From Pithys albifrons albifrons (lineage: Eukaryota; Chordata; Aves; Passeriformes; Thamnophilidae): a stretch of 64,000 bases of DNA. Position 1 is the first letter of the stretch; every line of letters begins with the position of its first letter. Made by a program: the position numbers and the translations under genes. The stretch lies in NCBI RefSeq assembly GCF_047495875.1, contig NC_092471.1, forward strand, positions 9,755,001 to 9,819,000, given 5' to 3'. Of this stretch, positions 10,485 to 42,900 are shown piece after piece. Under the pieces are notes generated by a model. It saw only the letters and a program-made list of their open reading frames with translations, did no database searches and was not told the DNA's origin.

Positions 10485-13400
10485 CTCCTTTGTCCTGTCC
10501 CCCAGTGCTGTGGGATGCAGGCCAAGTGGTGCCCCTGTTGTTGCTGCAGTGCCCCGCTGTGCTCAGATGCATTTCCAGCTGCTGCTGGATGTGACTCGTG
10601 CCAGAGCACTGAGCAGCTGTGTTAACCTGTGGCAGCAGATGAGGTTTATGCATTCTGTGAGTCATGACATGCTGCTTCTAGATGTAGATCTGTTTAATGT
10701 GCAAGAACTTGTTTGACTGATAACTCAACATGTTCTTTGGGCTTGTTACAGCAAAGTAGAAAAGTGTCAATACTTTGCTTTTGTGGTTTTATCGACACAC
10801 GTTGCTAACTTGCTGGAGATACATCTGCTGGCTTCAGAACAGAAATGATTGTGTGAAAATGGCTCTGCACAGGAGGCACCTCCCACTTCCAGCTCTTATG
10901 AAAGATCTGTTGGCTGTAACACTTTCTGAGACATTTCAGCAGGAAAGGAAGTTGTATCTAAAATACAGGGTTGGGAGGGAGACTATGTATTATACAGTCC
11001 TCTTCTGGATATTTTAACTGCAGGACTTCAGGGCTACAGGATCCCTTGCGACCTAGAATAATATTACATTACTTTCACAAGTTAGTCGACAGTTCCCAAC
11101 TCTGACAGAGGTCAGAAACCAGGTTTGGCAAACCCTAAGCTAGTGCCTGTTCACTATGTTGTCCTGAGCTGTTTTTGGAGAATGATATCTCTCCAGTTTG
11201 AGTTTGTGTGTCTGCTGTGCTTTCGGAGCTAGAATTTGAAGCAGCAGCTGCTGCTGTAAGAAGAAAAAGAAACTGAAGGGCTGTGCAGATGGTGCCAGTT
11301 CTGCCAGCAACAGAATCACAGCCCTGTGGTTGCAGAACCAGTTCTCTGGGGGAGTGAGCCTGACCTAGTCCCTGGCCACATCCTACAAGCTTTACCTGTG
11401 CAGTGACAAGGTTTCAGCTCCTCTCTGTGAAGGTTGTTTTGTTACCTGTGTTCCCATCTCATGCCCAAAAGTAGCTGTACCTCCTCCCCAGCGTGCACGT
11501 GGCAGAACTTGGTCTGCACGGTGTCTTGCCCAGCCTTTAGTGAAAATTGGTAGAGCAGCCTTGCTTTGAGCCTGGAACTAGCACTGAAAGACTCTGTGGA
11601 TGTAGTTAAGGGACTGTCAGAAGTGACAAATTTATCTGGTTTAGACTGTGGTAACAAATTGTTCTCAGATATAACTCAAACTTCAGAGACTACAGAAAAA
11701 TAAAACTGAACGGGCATTGTGATAATTTTGTACAAGGTTTAGTCCAAAAGGGGGATAAAAAGCTACAGAGGAAGTGCACATCTTGCAAATAATTCAGCAC
11801 TGGTATTTCATTCTGTATTAACGTGACTTACTGCTCCAAATAGTGAAATCTATTCCATATAATTTTAGATGCAGTTTACTTGTATGGTTGCCCTTCTCTG
11901 CCAAGTCATAGTGACTAAGTTTTGCAAAGAAGCTTGAGAGCCCTTGAGCTCTGCAATGGCCTGGGAATTATTTCATTCTGACACCTGACCCTCTGGGTGC
12001 CTTGATTGCATAAAGCATCTAAATGTTGGATCTACTGGAAAAGTAGTTACTCCCAAGTACCATTAGATGGAACAGGATCTGTAGACTTATTTTTTTGGAA
12101 AGACAAAAGGGGTTTATCTACGGTGCTGCAATGGCCTACTGATATTAGAAGTTACTTTCAAAGTTACTTTTTGTGTTTCATTTGTATCCCAATACGAAGT
12201 GGCAAGACAAGCTATGAGTAATTTTAAAGGTAACGCATCAGAAAGCAATTACTAACCAGAAACAAAACCTGCTCCATTGGAGGTTAATCACCATCCATTG
12301 CTTGTCTTCCCAGTTAACTCCGTAGTTTTTAAGATACCCTCTGCACAAAGTCTAATGTCTCTCAAGCACTTAAGTTTTGAGGTGTTCATTGTCTAAGTGC
12401 CACAGTATGTCCACAGGCCCTGGCTTGTTTAAGGGAGAAAAAAGGGTAAATCCAAAGCTACCATGTTAAATTTGATTTGGCATCAATTTCTCTCAATCAG
12501 GACAAAGTGTAGTAGCGTATATTGCATTTGATACAGGAAAAGAAATTAGAGAATTTTCTGCTCTCTGGTCTTTTTCTCAGAGTAGGTAGCCAATCTGTCA
12601 GTCCCCAAATAGTCATCTGCTTCTGTGGGATTTTTTTTCTGTGGAGAATGTAGGATGAAGGACATATTCCCTTTAAGGAGAAAGCGTTAGTGGAAAAAAC
12701 ATCCTATGCATTGAGATCCCTCCAGGCTGTAAAAAAGCACCTGAACAGCATTAGTGGCAGAGATTTCCCAGCCCTGTTTAAAGCCACTTGCACCAGGACT
12801 GTTTTGTTCAGGGCTCTGTGATCACCTCCCTGCAGCACAAGCCAGCCCTCCACAGAGCACTTTGGAGGACCAGCACTTGCTTTGCTACAGCTGTCCAGGG
12901 TTCCAGATCTCAGAAAGGAAATTCAAAACACTCCATGTCTAGTCTCCACCGAGTCCTCAGAGCTCCTGCACTGGGAAAGGCCAGGCTGAAGACAGTCCTC
13001 CTGCTCAGATTTAGTCCAGTGGTTCCAAAGGGCTGAAGAAAGCTCGAGCAATGGCCAGCTGGCCATCCCCAGGAAAGAAGCAAATTCCCTGTGAAGCCCT
13101 GTCCTTGGTCCTTCAGTAATTGTATCAGAGCCATTAAAAGATTACAAACTGTCACTGGGAGACAAGGAATAATCACACAGCAGGAGAGGAGCCTCCTCTA
13201 AGAGCAACAAGCCACTGCTTTTGGTAGTTTTGTACCATTTCTGGCACTGCTACACACTGTACATCTGATTCAGAGTTTTTGAGGATGCTTATTTCCTTCC
13301 CCTCAAAGAACCACAGAAGACTTCATAGAAAATCAAAAATAATAAAAATTCAGGAATGGAAGCCACTTAGAAAACTCAAGGGATTTTAATGACTGAATGA

Positions 13401-13540
13401 ATAAGGAACTTATTTAAGTAGCAAACAAGTATTTTGCTATTAAAGCACAAGCTAAAGAATTTAAAGAAGCCATAAACATTAGTAAGCCAAAGATACAGAA
13501 CTTGGGAGTAAGAAGGCATTTTACACACAAGAGTTTATCA
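10485..13540. other. Intergenic sequence without recognised genes
   Basis: This is AT-rich unique-looking sequence between the CR1 copy and the presumed end of the CUL4B 3'UTR. Only short, unrecognised open frames are present. Confidence 0.5.
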
Positions 13541-13558
13541 ACACAAAACTGTTTAATA

Positions 13559-13564
13559 TTTATT
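13559..13564 (-). terminator. CUL4B: Candidate distal CUL4B poly(A) signal
   Basis: A canonical AATAAA on the minus strand, about 3.4 kb below the stop codon. It is one of at least three such hexamers in the presumed 3'UTR. Confidence 0.35.
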
Positions 13565-15495
13565 AAATGACACAAAATACCTAGATAACAGACTCACTCT
13601 CTGAAAGGACATGTATTTACATTATTTACCAACTTAAGAAAGACTCTCTGTACCCATATCAGACTTATGAAACATAAAAAAGGTTTTGCTGCTTTTTGCA
13701 TCAAAGGATGCAATGGTGATACATGCCCTGTTTGCAAGTCTGCATAAACTATAACTTTTTGATGCAGTGAAAAAGCACAATTTCAAATTCTGGTAGCCGA
13801 GGGAAGAGGCTTCTGAAAAGTAACAGGGTTAGTTTTCCCCCCACTCCAGACACACTCTGAAGATTGTTATACAAAAAGTATATTACATTTTTGAATGCTG
13901 CTGTACTCTTACATTAGTGTAACATTTCAAATAAAATATTCTCCCTACTTTATGAGAGCACTAAAAAAGATGGTATTTGAACATTGTTTTAGATGCAATT
14001 TTTTTCTTTGAAAAGAAAGCATTAGGGCAAATGATATGTCTAGGAAAAAATGAAAGGCTGACCAAAAAAAAAAAAAAAGAAAAGAGAAGGGAGCAGAGAC
14101 CAAAGTATGAACAAAGCTAAAGCAACTTAATTTGCTAGGGTTTGTTTTTTTTTTATTAACTATTTACTTTGGCACCTTTGTGTAAACTATAGAACAAAAC
14201 AACGTTTACAACACATTTGCAATTACAGCATTTAAACAAAATGGTCACTTTTGAAACCAGCCAAGACAAAAAAATAGTCCATTTATGGGTATAAAGATTA
14301 AAAAACCTAAAATATATATTTCTAAGAATAAACTGCAATTTCTTATGAACAAGGTGCTATAAACTGCATGCAAGAGTCAGGATTAAAAATGTGTGGCCAT
14401 ACAGACAAGCTGTGTTCTAGCCAGATGAGTTGTGGTCCAAGCCCACTGTAGTTTTTTCTTACAGAGATATATATGGCTCAATAGGCAGGCACATGATCCC
14501 AGCAAGAAGTTGCAGAGCTGTACGGCTAGACGACAAATCTTGGCTGCAGCTTTGTCATTAACCAGGAATGAGTGAGACCTTAGCAGAAGAGATGAACAAG
14601 TTCTTGGGGAAAACCCATGAAGCTACAAGGAAATGCCTTCTCCCCTCCCCTTGCTCACTCCCTCTCCCGCCCTGGCCAGGGTTCTCAAAGTCCTTTCTTT
14701 GGGTTGCTTTAACTCGATTGCGCTTAAGGTCTGCCTCGGGTTGTGGAGTTCTGATGAGATCTGTGGACATTTTCTATATAGTATTTTCTGCATTTAAGCT
14801 ACTGAAATAGATGGGAGAAAATGAAATAAACCTACAGACCTTTGCAGTTAGTTTGACTGAATGTGACACTCGTAATGAGGGAGGATTTCACCAGAACGGG
14901 CATTTAGACATGTAGTGGTGTCAGATTTATATGCTACAACAGACTGAATGGAACCAGTTCAATACTGATATTCATCACCTCCTGTCTCCCAAAGAGTTAA
15001 GTCTTATGCTTCTTCTCCAATTATCTTTAAAAGGAATTTTTATTGGCTGAAGATACAAAACACATACAAGAAAAAGGAACACTGAATGCAAAACACAGAA
15101 GTTTTTTTTATGGTGGGGGGCATTCTTTCCTCCCCAGTGGATCTCTATTTGAACTAATACTTGAAGATTTGCAGGAGCAGTCTTCAAGTTTCTTACCACG
15201 TAACTCTACTGTCAGTATTTTTCTCACAGAGGAAAGGGTGGTCCTGGATGTCTACCAGTGGTTGTGCTGCACTAGTGTCAAGGGATGAGAAGGTAAATTT
15301 TCTTCAGATCACTGAGATGTATGACAGTTAGTTGAGGGTGACTGCAAATAATTTAGTAGGAGAAAAACCCCACACTTGCTTTGCTTGTCAGCTGAAGACT
15401 GCATAAAAAAGAGCCTGAGGGAAAACACAGCTGGAGAAGTATGGAATTAAACAGTAGATAAAAAAAGCAGTAAGGATGGGATGTGTCAGATAGAA

Positions 15496-15521
15496 ACACA
15501 CACACACACACACACACACTC
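15496..15521. repeat. (CA)n microsatellite
   Basis: About a dozen CA dinucleotides in a row, followed by a short CTCACACATG run. It lies within the presumed CUL4B 3'UTR. Confidence 0.92.
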
Positions 15522-17006
15522 TCACACATGCGCAACCCTGAATGTGGGATCACAGTGATAGAAGTTGTAGGTCAGAGAGAGCTCAGTTACACTGCCATTA
15601 AACAAAGCTAACATCTGGCTTTCAGGAAACATCTGGTATTCCTCAGGACTATCAGTGCCTGAAACAGGATGAGGTTTTTCATTGTGCTCTGCAACACAGC
15701 TGATCATAGATCTAAAGCCTGGCTGGGTAAGGAAGAACTTTATGTGGAGGAGTTACCTTTTCTACTGACACCTTTTTTCCATATATTCCTGGCACACGCT
15801 GCTCTAAGCAATAAAAAAAAATTGTTGAAACAAAGCTCTACATTCAAGTGACTTACTCTCCCATGTCTTATAAAGATGCAAAGAATGCTCTCTGGTCATC
15901 TAAGAAAATATATTTTAGATGCCTCGTAGCAATACTTAACTTTCTATATGAGAGGTAGGCTTCTGGGTTCTAGGAGGCCTGCTAGGCTCTAGGGCTGAGT
16001 TCTTAAAGCTTTAAGTTAAAGCAATCCAAAGCAGGGCAGTCTTAGAAGAACTGCCCTGTCTAAACCTTGAGGTTAATTCAAGTTTAGAATGTTGCAAAGC
16101 AAAACAAGTATTAAAATCCATTTGCAATTTTTGTTCTTACAGCTTTACCACAATAACAGTGTGGCTTTTCATAGGTATCTGTAAATAGATTCTCTTTTCT
16201 AGAGTATTGCTGCCAAGAGGTGAAGGCCTCCTACCCATGACTAGTAAAAACTGTCACTTCTTCCATTATGGCTGTTTTATGCTTAAAATTCCCAAAGGTG
16301 AACACCAAGTCTCACAGGCAAGCCATATAAATCTAATCTGAACTTGTTTTGTTGTAGCAGTTATTTAAGAATGGTGTTTGTATATACAGTATATATGCCC
16401 ACACTGCAAACTTTATACATTGTTTTATACTGGTACCATTTTGTCTTAATTGTGACCAAGAATATTTTCCATTAGATAAGCAATAAGCATAGCTTGGCTT
16501 ATTCCCCATTTTCCCTCCCTCAAGGGAAAAGATCCAAGTGTGGGCATCAACCAAACCAATGGTATGTATAACTGAAATGCATTCTGTACAGAAAATTAAA
16601 AGTTTGCATGCAGTTTAAGCATTTTAAAGGCTATTTTCTTATATTAATTAACCTTCTCTTTCCATTTAAAGATGTGAAAGACATCTGTCATATATCAAGG
16701 GACTCCTCTTCAGACCCAGAGACAAATGGAATCACAAAGACCAGGTACTTCCTTTCAGCTTTCTGCACATCTTACTAAATAACATGCAAAGAGTTCAACA
16801 GCATTCTTCTTAAAATGTAAATAGTACTCTTTAAATGGGCATGTTAACCACTGAAAGAAGTCCACTCTACTATACTTTTCCATTACACTGCTTTCATTCA
16901 ATCATCGGTAGTATAAAAAGTCAATTAACAGGATCAACAGGCTAGTTTATCCACTGGCAACTGTGTAGGACACCAAGTGTGCAGTAAAACAAAGGCCAAC
17001 ATATGT

Positions 17007-38103
<21,097 letters not shown>

Positions 38104-38651
38104 GAACACACAGAAGTGAACAGGCTGAGGGGCATCAAATCCTTGTGGTGTGACAAAGCGAGGGAGAGTTTTAGAGTCAGTCTGTGCCTCTCGACGGGGT
38201 GTCTCTCAACTCCTCTCTCTCATCAGTAGAGTCCTTCCGTATTCCCTCTCCTCGTTCTTCTTTGTCGGAGGGATCACTTTATCTCCTCTTCCCCTTTATT
38301 ACTTTGTTTCTTCCCGTATTTGTCTCTGCCTTCCTGCTTCTACTCCTTTCCCAGTGGGGCGCCTCCGTCCCTGCCTCTCGCCCCTGGGCTCCGCTCGGCT
38401 CTGCCCCGCAGCGGCAGCTCCCCCGGGCCGCCCGCTCCCCCGGCTTCTCCCCGCGCTCCCCTCCTGCTCCGGCCGCCTCGTCTCCGCCGAGCGCAGCGGG
38501 GCGGGCTGAGCGCGGCTCCCTCTCGCCTCGGCCGCAGCCGCCGGGCCCCGCAGGCTCCCGCTGTGGCCGCTCGGGCCGCGCTGCGCTCCCGGTGCCGGCG
38601 CGGAGGGTCCGGCCCGGCTTGTTATTGTCACTGCACGGCGGAGGGAGCCCA

Positions 38652-38662
38652 AAGATGGCGGC
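38652..38662 (-). promoter_or_regulatory. CUL4B: YY1-type motif near the CUL4B transcription start
   Basis: GCCGCCATCTT in the direction of CUL4B. YY1 sites of this form commonly lie within the first tens of bases of CpG-island transcripts. Confidence 0.5.
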
Positions 38663-38725
38663 GCATCCGCCCGCCGTGCATGACGGGGCGCGGCGCACGG
38701 AAGCGGGGCCGGGGAGGCACCGCCC

Positions 38726-39300
38726 GGTACCGCCCCGGGGCCGGCCCTCACAGCCCTGATACTGCCCGGTACCGCCCCGGGGCGGGCCCTCACCGCCTGA
38801 TACCGCGCTGGTACCGCCCCGGGGCCGGCCCTCACCGCCCCGGCACCGCCCAGCACCGCCCCGAGGCCCGCCCTCACAACCCTGATACTACCCGGTACCG
38901 CCCCGGGGCCGGCCCTCACAGCCCTGATACTGCCCGGTACCGCCCCGGGGCGGGCCCTCACCGCCTGATACCGCGCTGGTACCGCCCCGGGGCCGGCCCT
39001 CACCGCCCCGGCACCGCCCAGCACCGCCCCGAGGCCCGCCCTCACAACCCTGATACTACCCGGTACCGCCCCAGGGCCGGCCCTCACAGCGCGGTACCGC
39101 CCAGCACTGCCCCGGTACCGCCCCGGGGCCAACCCTCAACGCTCTGGCCCCGCCCGGCACCGCCCCGGCCCTGCCCGGCACCGCCCCGGGGACGGCCTGG
39201 GGCCAGGCCTCACCGCCCTGGTACTGCCCTGGTACCGCCCGGCACCGCCCCGGGACCGGCCCTCACCTCTCCGGTACCGCCCCGGGGACAGCCCTCACTG
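38726..39300. repeat. 42-bp tandem repeat with a 168-bp higher-order unit
   Basis: Monomers beginning GGTACCGCCCC or close variants start at 38726, 38768, 38810, 38852, 38894, 38936, 38978, 39020 and 39062, every 42 bp. Blocks of four differ among themselves but recur almost exactly 168 bp later (38726-38893 against 38894-39061), so the array has a higher-order period. After about 39100 the units decay into irregular GGTACCGCCC-type sequence. Because 42 is a multiple of three, long false open frames of 277 and 369 codons arise here. Confidence 0.92.
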
Positions 39301-39509
39301 CCCCTCAGCGCTTGGCACCGTCCCGGCACCGAGCGGGGCTCGTTATCCCCGCGCCCGCCGGGCTCGTACCCATGTCCCGCCCTGCCCTCACCCTGCCCGG
39401 CCCGGCACGGCCCGGCCCGCCGGGGGTAACCGGGGCCTGCCCCGGGCTAGTCTCGGTGCCACGGCGGCGTTCGCTGCAGCTCGGCCCCGCAGCCTGTGGT
39501 CAGGCCCTC

Positions 39510-42240
39510 GGCCTGCTGTGGAAATAGTGTTTCTTACAGTTATTTATAAAGAATTATTTAGCATCAGTTTTTTTCATATGATTTTAATACATATGGACTT
39601 GCACTGGGCTATAGCCTAGTGGGGTTTTTTGTGTGGTGTTTCGTTTTTTTTTTTTTTTTTTTATTAACATTTGGAAGTGAATACAGAAGTTGTGGCCCTT
39701 TAGAAACTTTTTTTTTGTAAAATTTTTTTTATGCTGGTGGGTTTGTTATCAAATGGGGCTGTGAACTCCCCAGGAACGTTGCTGCGATTCAAACGCAGTT
39801 GAGAAACAGCTGCTGGAAAAGAACCAAACCAAGCGACGAGGTTTTTGTTCCAGGAGGTTCTCCAAGGAGTTCAGCTGGGAGTGCACACCTGCCTGTCCTG
39901 CTCCTCGGGGGAGGGCTGCTGGCACTTCTGTGTTTGATAGCAAAACATACACTAACTTGTCTTGACAGAAACTGTGGTGCACAGAGATAGGAATGTAATG
40001 TTACTGAGGTTCTTCTAGAGCGTGTTTTATCACTGAGTCACTGTCAGACAGCTCCTGAGGCCTGGAACGTAGAAAAGTACTTTCTCTAGATTAAAAAAAA
40101 TAAAATCAGAAAAACAAAGCTTCAGTCTGGTTTTGGCTGGCTTTAGAACAGGTTCTGTTGTTCCCAAGGCCAATATTTTAGATTCCAAGTCAGATGTAAC
40201 AGAAATAAACAGGTTTGCTAAGTAAATAAAACTTCCATGACTGTGCTGTAAAGTTTGCCTCTGTTTCCAGTAGCTGTCATGTTCACTTAAATCAGGTAAG
40301 AGGTGTAGAGCTGTAAGAGATACTAAATTTCTAAGATCCTTGTTTTGTTGAAAAGATTGGATTTATAAAAGAGGAGGCATGAGTAAGTGTCCCTTTTCCT
40401 GGAGGTGTAGAAGGGGAAGAGTCAGTGACTGTGTCCCATCAGTCAGAACGTGCAGCTCTGGGTAATGGAAGAGCAGGTGAAGGTAACAGAATGCTGGGGA
40501 TTCAGGAAGAAACCAGGTGTGATATATTTTCCCCCTTTTTTACCACAACTTATGGGGGAAGTAATTCTAACCCCTTTCTATTTAGCATGTGATCCTGTGG
40601 GGTGGTTTCTCTCAGGGCTGGAAAGGGTTGCAATGCCATTTATTTGCTGGATGTGCCCCTTACTTTGTCAGTCTTGTCCAGGTAAAATGCTTTTAAAATT
40701 CTCATACTTCAGAGTGATACCACAACCGGAGCAAATGTCTCCAGCTTTTTGGTGGTGAGGCTGGATAGTAATACTGAGAACTGTATTACAGAAGTCCAGT
40801 CCAGGTCCTTGGAGCCTTCTTCAAAATCCTCTGTTCAAGCACTTTTGGACTGGGTGAGCACTTACCTGGCCCTGAAGTCTGCAGCTACACTACCAAAAAA
40901 CATTTGGAAGAGAAGATGGAGAAGTTGAGACCAGACTCAACATTAGCTCACCCCTGAAGTGGTTCAAGTGCTTTAAGGTAGTAGAAGAATAGAGGTAATG
41001 CCTTCCTGTTGGCAAATGCCATTTTTTAAAATCAGGGACTAATCTTGCTTGTTTAGGTAGGCATGAAACCAGTTGCTCAGGTGGTTACAGTGAGATGTGC
41101 TGTATTTCTCAGGAAGGGTAGAAGTTTATCTTTTTTGTCTAACATTTGAGGTAGAAGTATGATGAATTTTTCACTACAGTTTTAAAAAATGTAATTGTTT
41201 ACATGGCAAAGTATTATTTAATGAAAAGTTTTCTGAGGAGCACCAAAAGTGCATGGAACAGTTTGTCAGTGTGATAAACTCCTGTTCTCACTTTCTAATC
41301 TGGGCATGAGCAGTGTCACTGTGTTTCAGTTAAAACTGAATTCTTGATTATAACTCACTATTTTTAGTGATGTTACAAAGTAGGTGGAGGTGGCATTCCT
41401 AAGTGAAATGCCTGACTATTTATGTAATGCCATAGTTCGTGCCTATCCTCTTAAAAAGCTATTAGTGTGTTCCTGATGCTGTACTTCACTCTTTAAATAA
41501 ATGATACCATGTATAAAGTTTGATTTTACTTTGTGTGACTGATGTGACTCTTAGGTTTTAATTAGTTGTTCTAGTATCAATGATGATTAAAAATTTTTGT
41601 GTGGAAAAAAGAACCTGGTTGTTAGCACAGTGATAACCCGGTGTTTTATGTTCTCTCCTCCCTTCCCTTCATGCCAGTGGTAACATTTTCAAGACTCTAA
41701 AGAGGATGGTCACCTGTATGTCTGCTTATATAGCAGCCACCCGCCTGAAGAACAAACACACACATGTCTGTTCCTCAAAGAGTGGAAAAGCAGCGTGGTG
41801 AATTCCCTGTATATGGTTTGCTTATTCACAGTTGCTGCAGCCATCACCAAGCACAACCTATTTTGATTCTAATAAACATTTATGGAGCACAATCGTCTCC
41901 ACCACAGCCCACCCCTCTGCCTGGCAGCTGAGATCTCTGCAAGCCAGGCTTCTGCTCCCTCTCCCGTGACAGATGTGGCACTGTCACCTCTGACTGATTC
42001 CTTGGCTGGCTCCCGTACCTGCTTGTTTGACAAGAAACGCCTTTTTAAAAGCTTTTTCCCCCTTTTTTCCCCAGAATGCTGTTCGGGATCTTGTGTCCTG
42101 TCCTGTCCTGTCCTGAAGCTGGAGGGAGGAAAGCTCCTACTCTGCTACTTTGCAAGTGGCTGCACTTTTCCCCGTTAAACATATTTCGTGGTCAAACGAC
42201 GTCAGTAGCTGTGACCACTCTGACATTCTGTTAAAGGATT
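39510..42240. other. Intergenic region between CUL4B and MCTS1
   Basis: This holds poly-T and T-rich low-complexity runs (39600-39735) and four copies of TCCTG (42096-42115). No gene or recognisable transposon was seen. Confidence 0.5.
42096..42115. repeat. (TCCTG)4 microsatellite
   Basis: Four perfect copies of the pentanucleotide TCCTG upstream of the MCTS1 CpG island. Confidence 0.9.
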
Positions 42241-42249
42241 TACTCTGTG

Positions 42250-42900
42250 CAAAAGCGGCAGCGGCGTGCTCGGGTGCCACACGCCCGCGGCTGGTGCGGG
42301 GCAGGGGCAGGGCTGTGCCGGGACGTGCCGAGATGTGCCCGGCTAGGCCGGGCTGTGCCATGCCGTGATGTGCCGAAATGTGCCAGGCCGTGCCGAGATG
42401 TGCCGTGCCGGGCTGTGCCACGCCATGCCATGCCGTGCCGGCGGTGCCGAGATGTGCCATGCCGTGCCATGCCGTGCCGGCGGTGACGAGATGTGCCATG
42501 CCGTGCCATGCCGTGCCGTGCCGGCCCGTACCGGCGGTGCCCCGGAGGCCCCGCCCGCGCCGCGGAGGCCCCGCCCGTTCCGCCCGTTCCGCGGGGATGG
42601 CGCGGCGCTTCCGGCGGGCGCGGAGCGAGGCACGGCCCGGCCGGAGCCGCGTGTGAGGAGCTGCAGCGCCGAGGCTGTGGGTGCCCGGCCCCTCCCGCCC
42701 GGCGCCCGCCGCCCGCAGGATGTTCAAGAAGTGAGTGTGGCCGCGGCCAGGAGGGTCGGGGGAAGGGGAAGGGGAAGGGGCCGGGGCGGGCCCGGCCCGG
42801 CGCACCCTCAGCCCCGGGAGCGGCCCCGCGGCCTCCTCGGGCAGCGCCGCCCGCAGCCTCGGCTCTGCCTCGGGCACTCCGTTGTTAAATAGCAAACCCT
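42250..42900 (+). promoter_or_regulatory. MCTS1: MCTS1 CpG-island promoter and 5'UTR
   Basis: A CpG-rich region around the first exon. An ETS-type site (TTCCGG, reverse CCGGAA) at 42609-42614 lies about 105 bp upstream of the ATG at 42720, a usual position in housekeeping promoters. The likely start is between there and about 42660. Confidence 0.55.
42309..42540. repeat. GTGCC-rich tandem array, 39-bp period in part
   Basis: The stretch is built from GTGCC, ATGCC and GAGATGTGCC words. The clearest part has a 39-bp unit starting GGCGGTG at 42440 and again at 42479, with one base changed. It lies 180-410 bp upstream of the MCTS1 start codon and creates open frames on both strands that are not genes. 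Confidence 0.88.

Larger units (their letters stand above)
13540..17006 (-). other. CUL4B: CUL4B 3'UTR (extent inferred)
   Basis: This is AT-rich non-coding sequence directly below the CUL4B stop codon. Minus-strand AATAAA signals occur at 15041-15036, 14157-14152 and 13564-13559. Mammalian CUL4B has a 3'UTR of a few kilobases, so the distal signals are plausible ends, but the true site or sites cannot be fixed without transcripts. The stretch includes an A15 run near 14064-14078 and the CA repeat at 15496-15521. Confidence 0.45.
38110..39510. promoter_or_regulatory. CUL4B: CUL4B CpG-island promoter and 5' non-coding region
   Basis: CpG density rises from about 38340. A YY1-type element (AAGATGGCGGC on plus, reading GCCGCCATCTT in the CUL4B direction) lies at 38652-38662, typical of sites just inside housekeeping transcription starts, and suggests initiation near 38660-38720. 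The acceptor-like CCCACAG at 38097-38091 would allow a spliced upstream first exon; I did not recognise the upstream coding exon of the longer human isoform in this region. Confidence 0.6.

Noticed and set aside
38104..38109. GTG two codons upstream of the CUL4B ATG as a start
   Set aside because: The next codon but one is an ATG that matches the known MFPTG start; GTG starts are exceptional in vertebrates.
38299..39429. Long open frames (277 codons minus, 369 codons plus) upstream of CUL4B
   Set aside because: They arise from a GC-rich array whose 42-bp and 168-bp periods are multiples of three. They repeat the same Arg/Pro/Gly peptides and resemble no protein.
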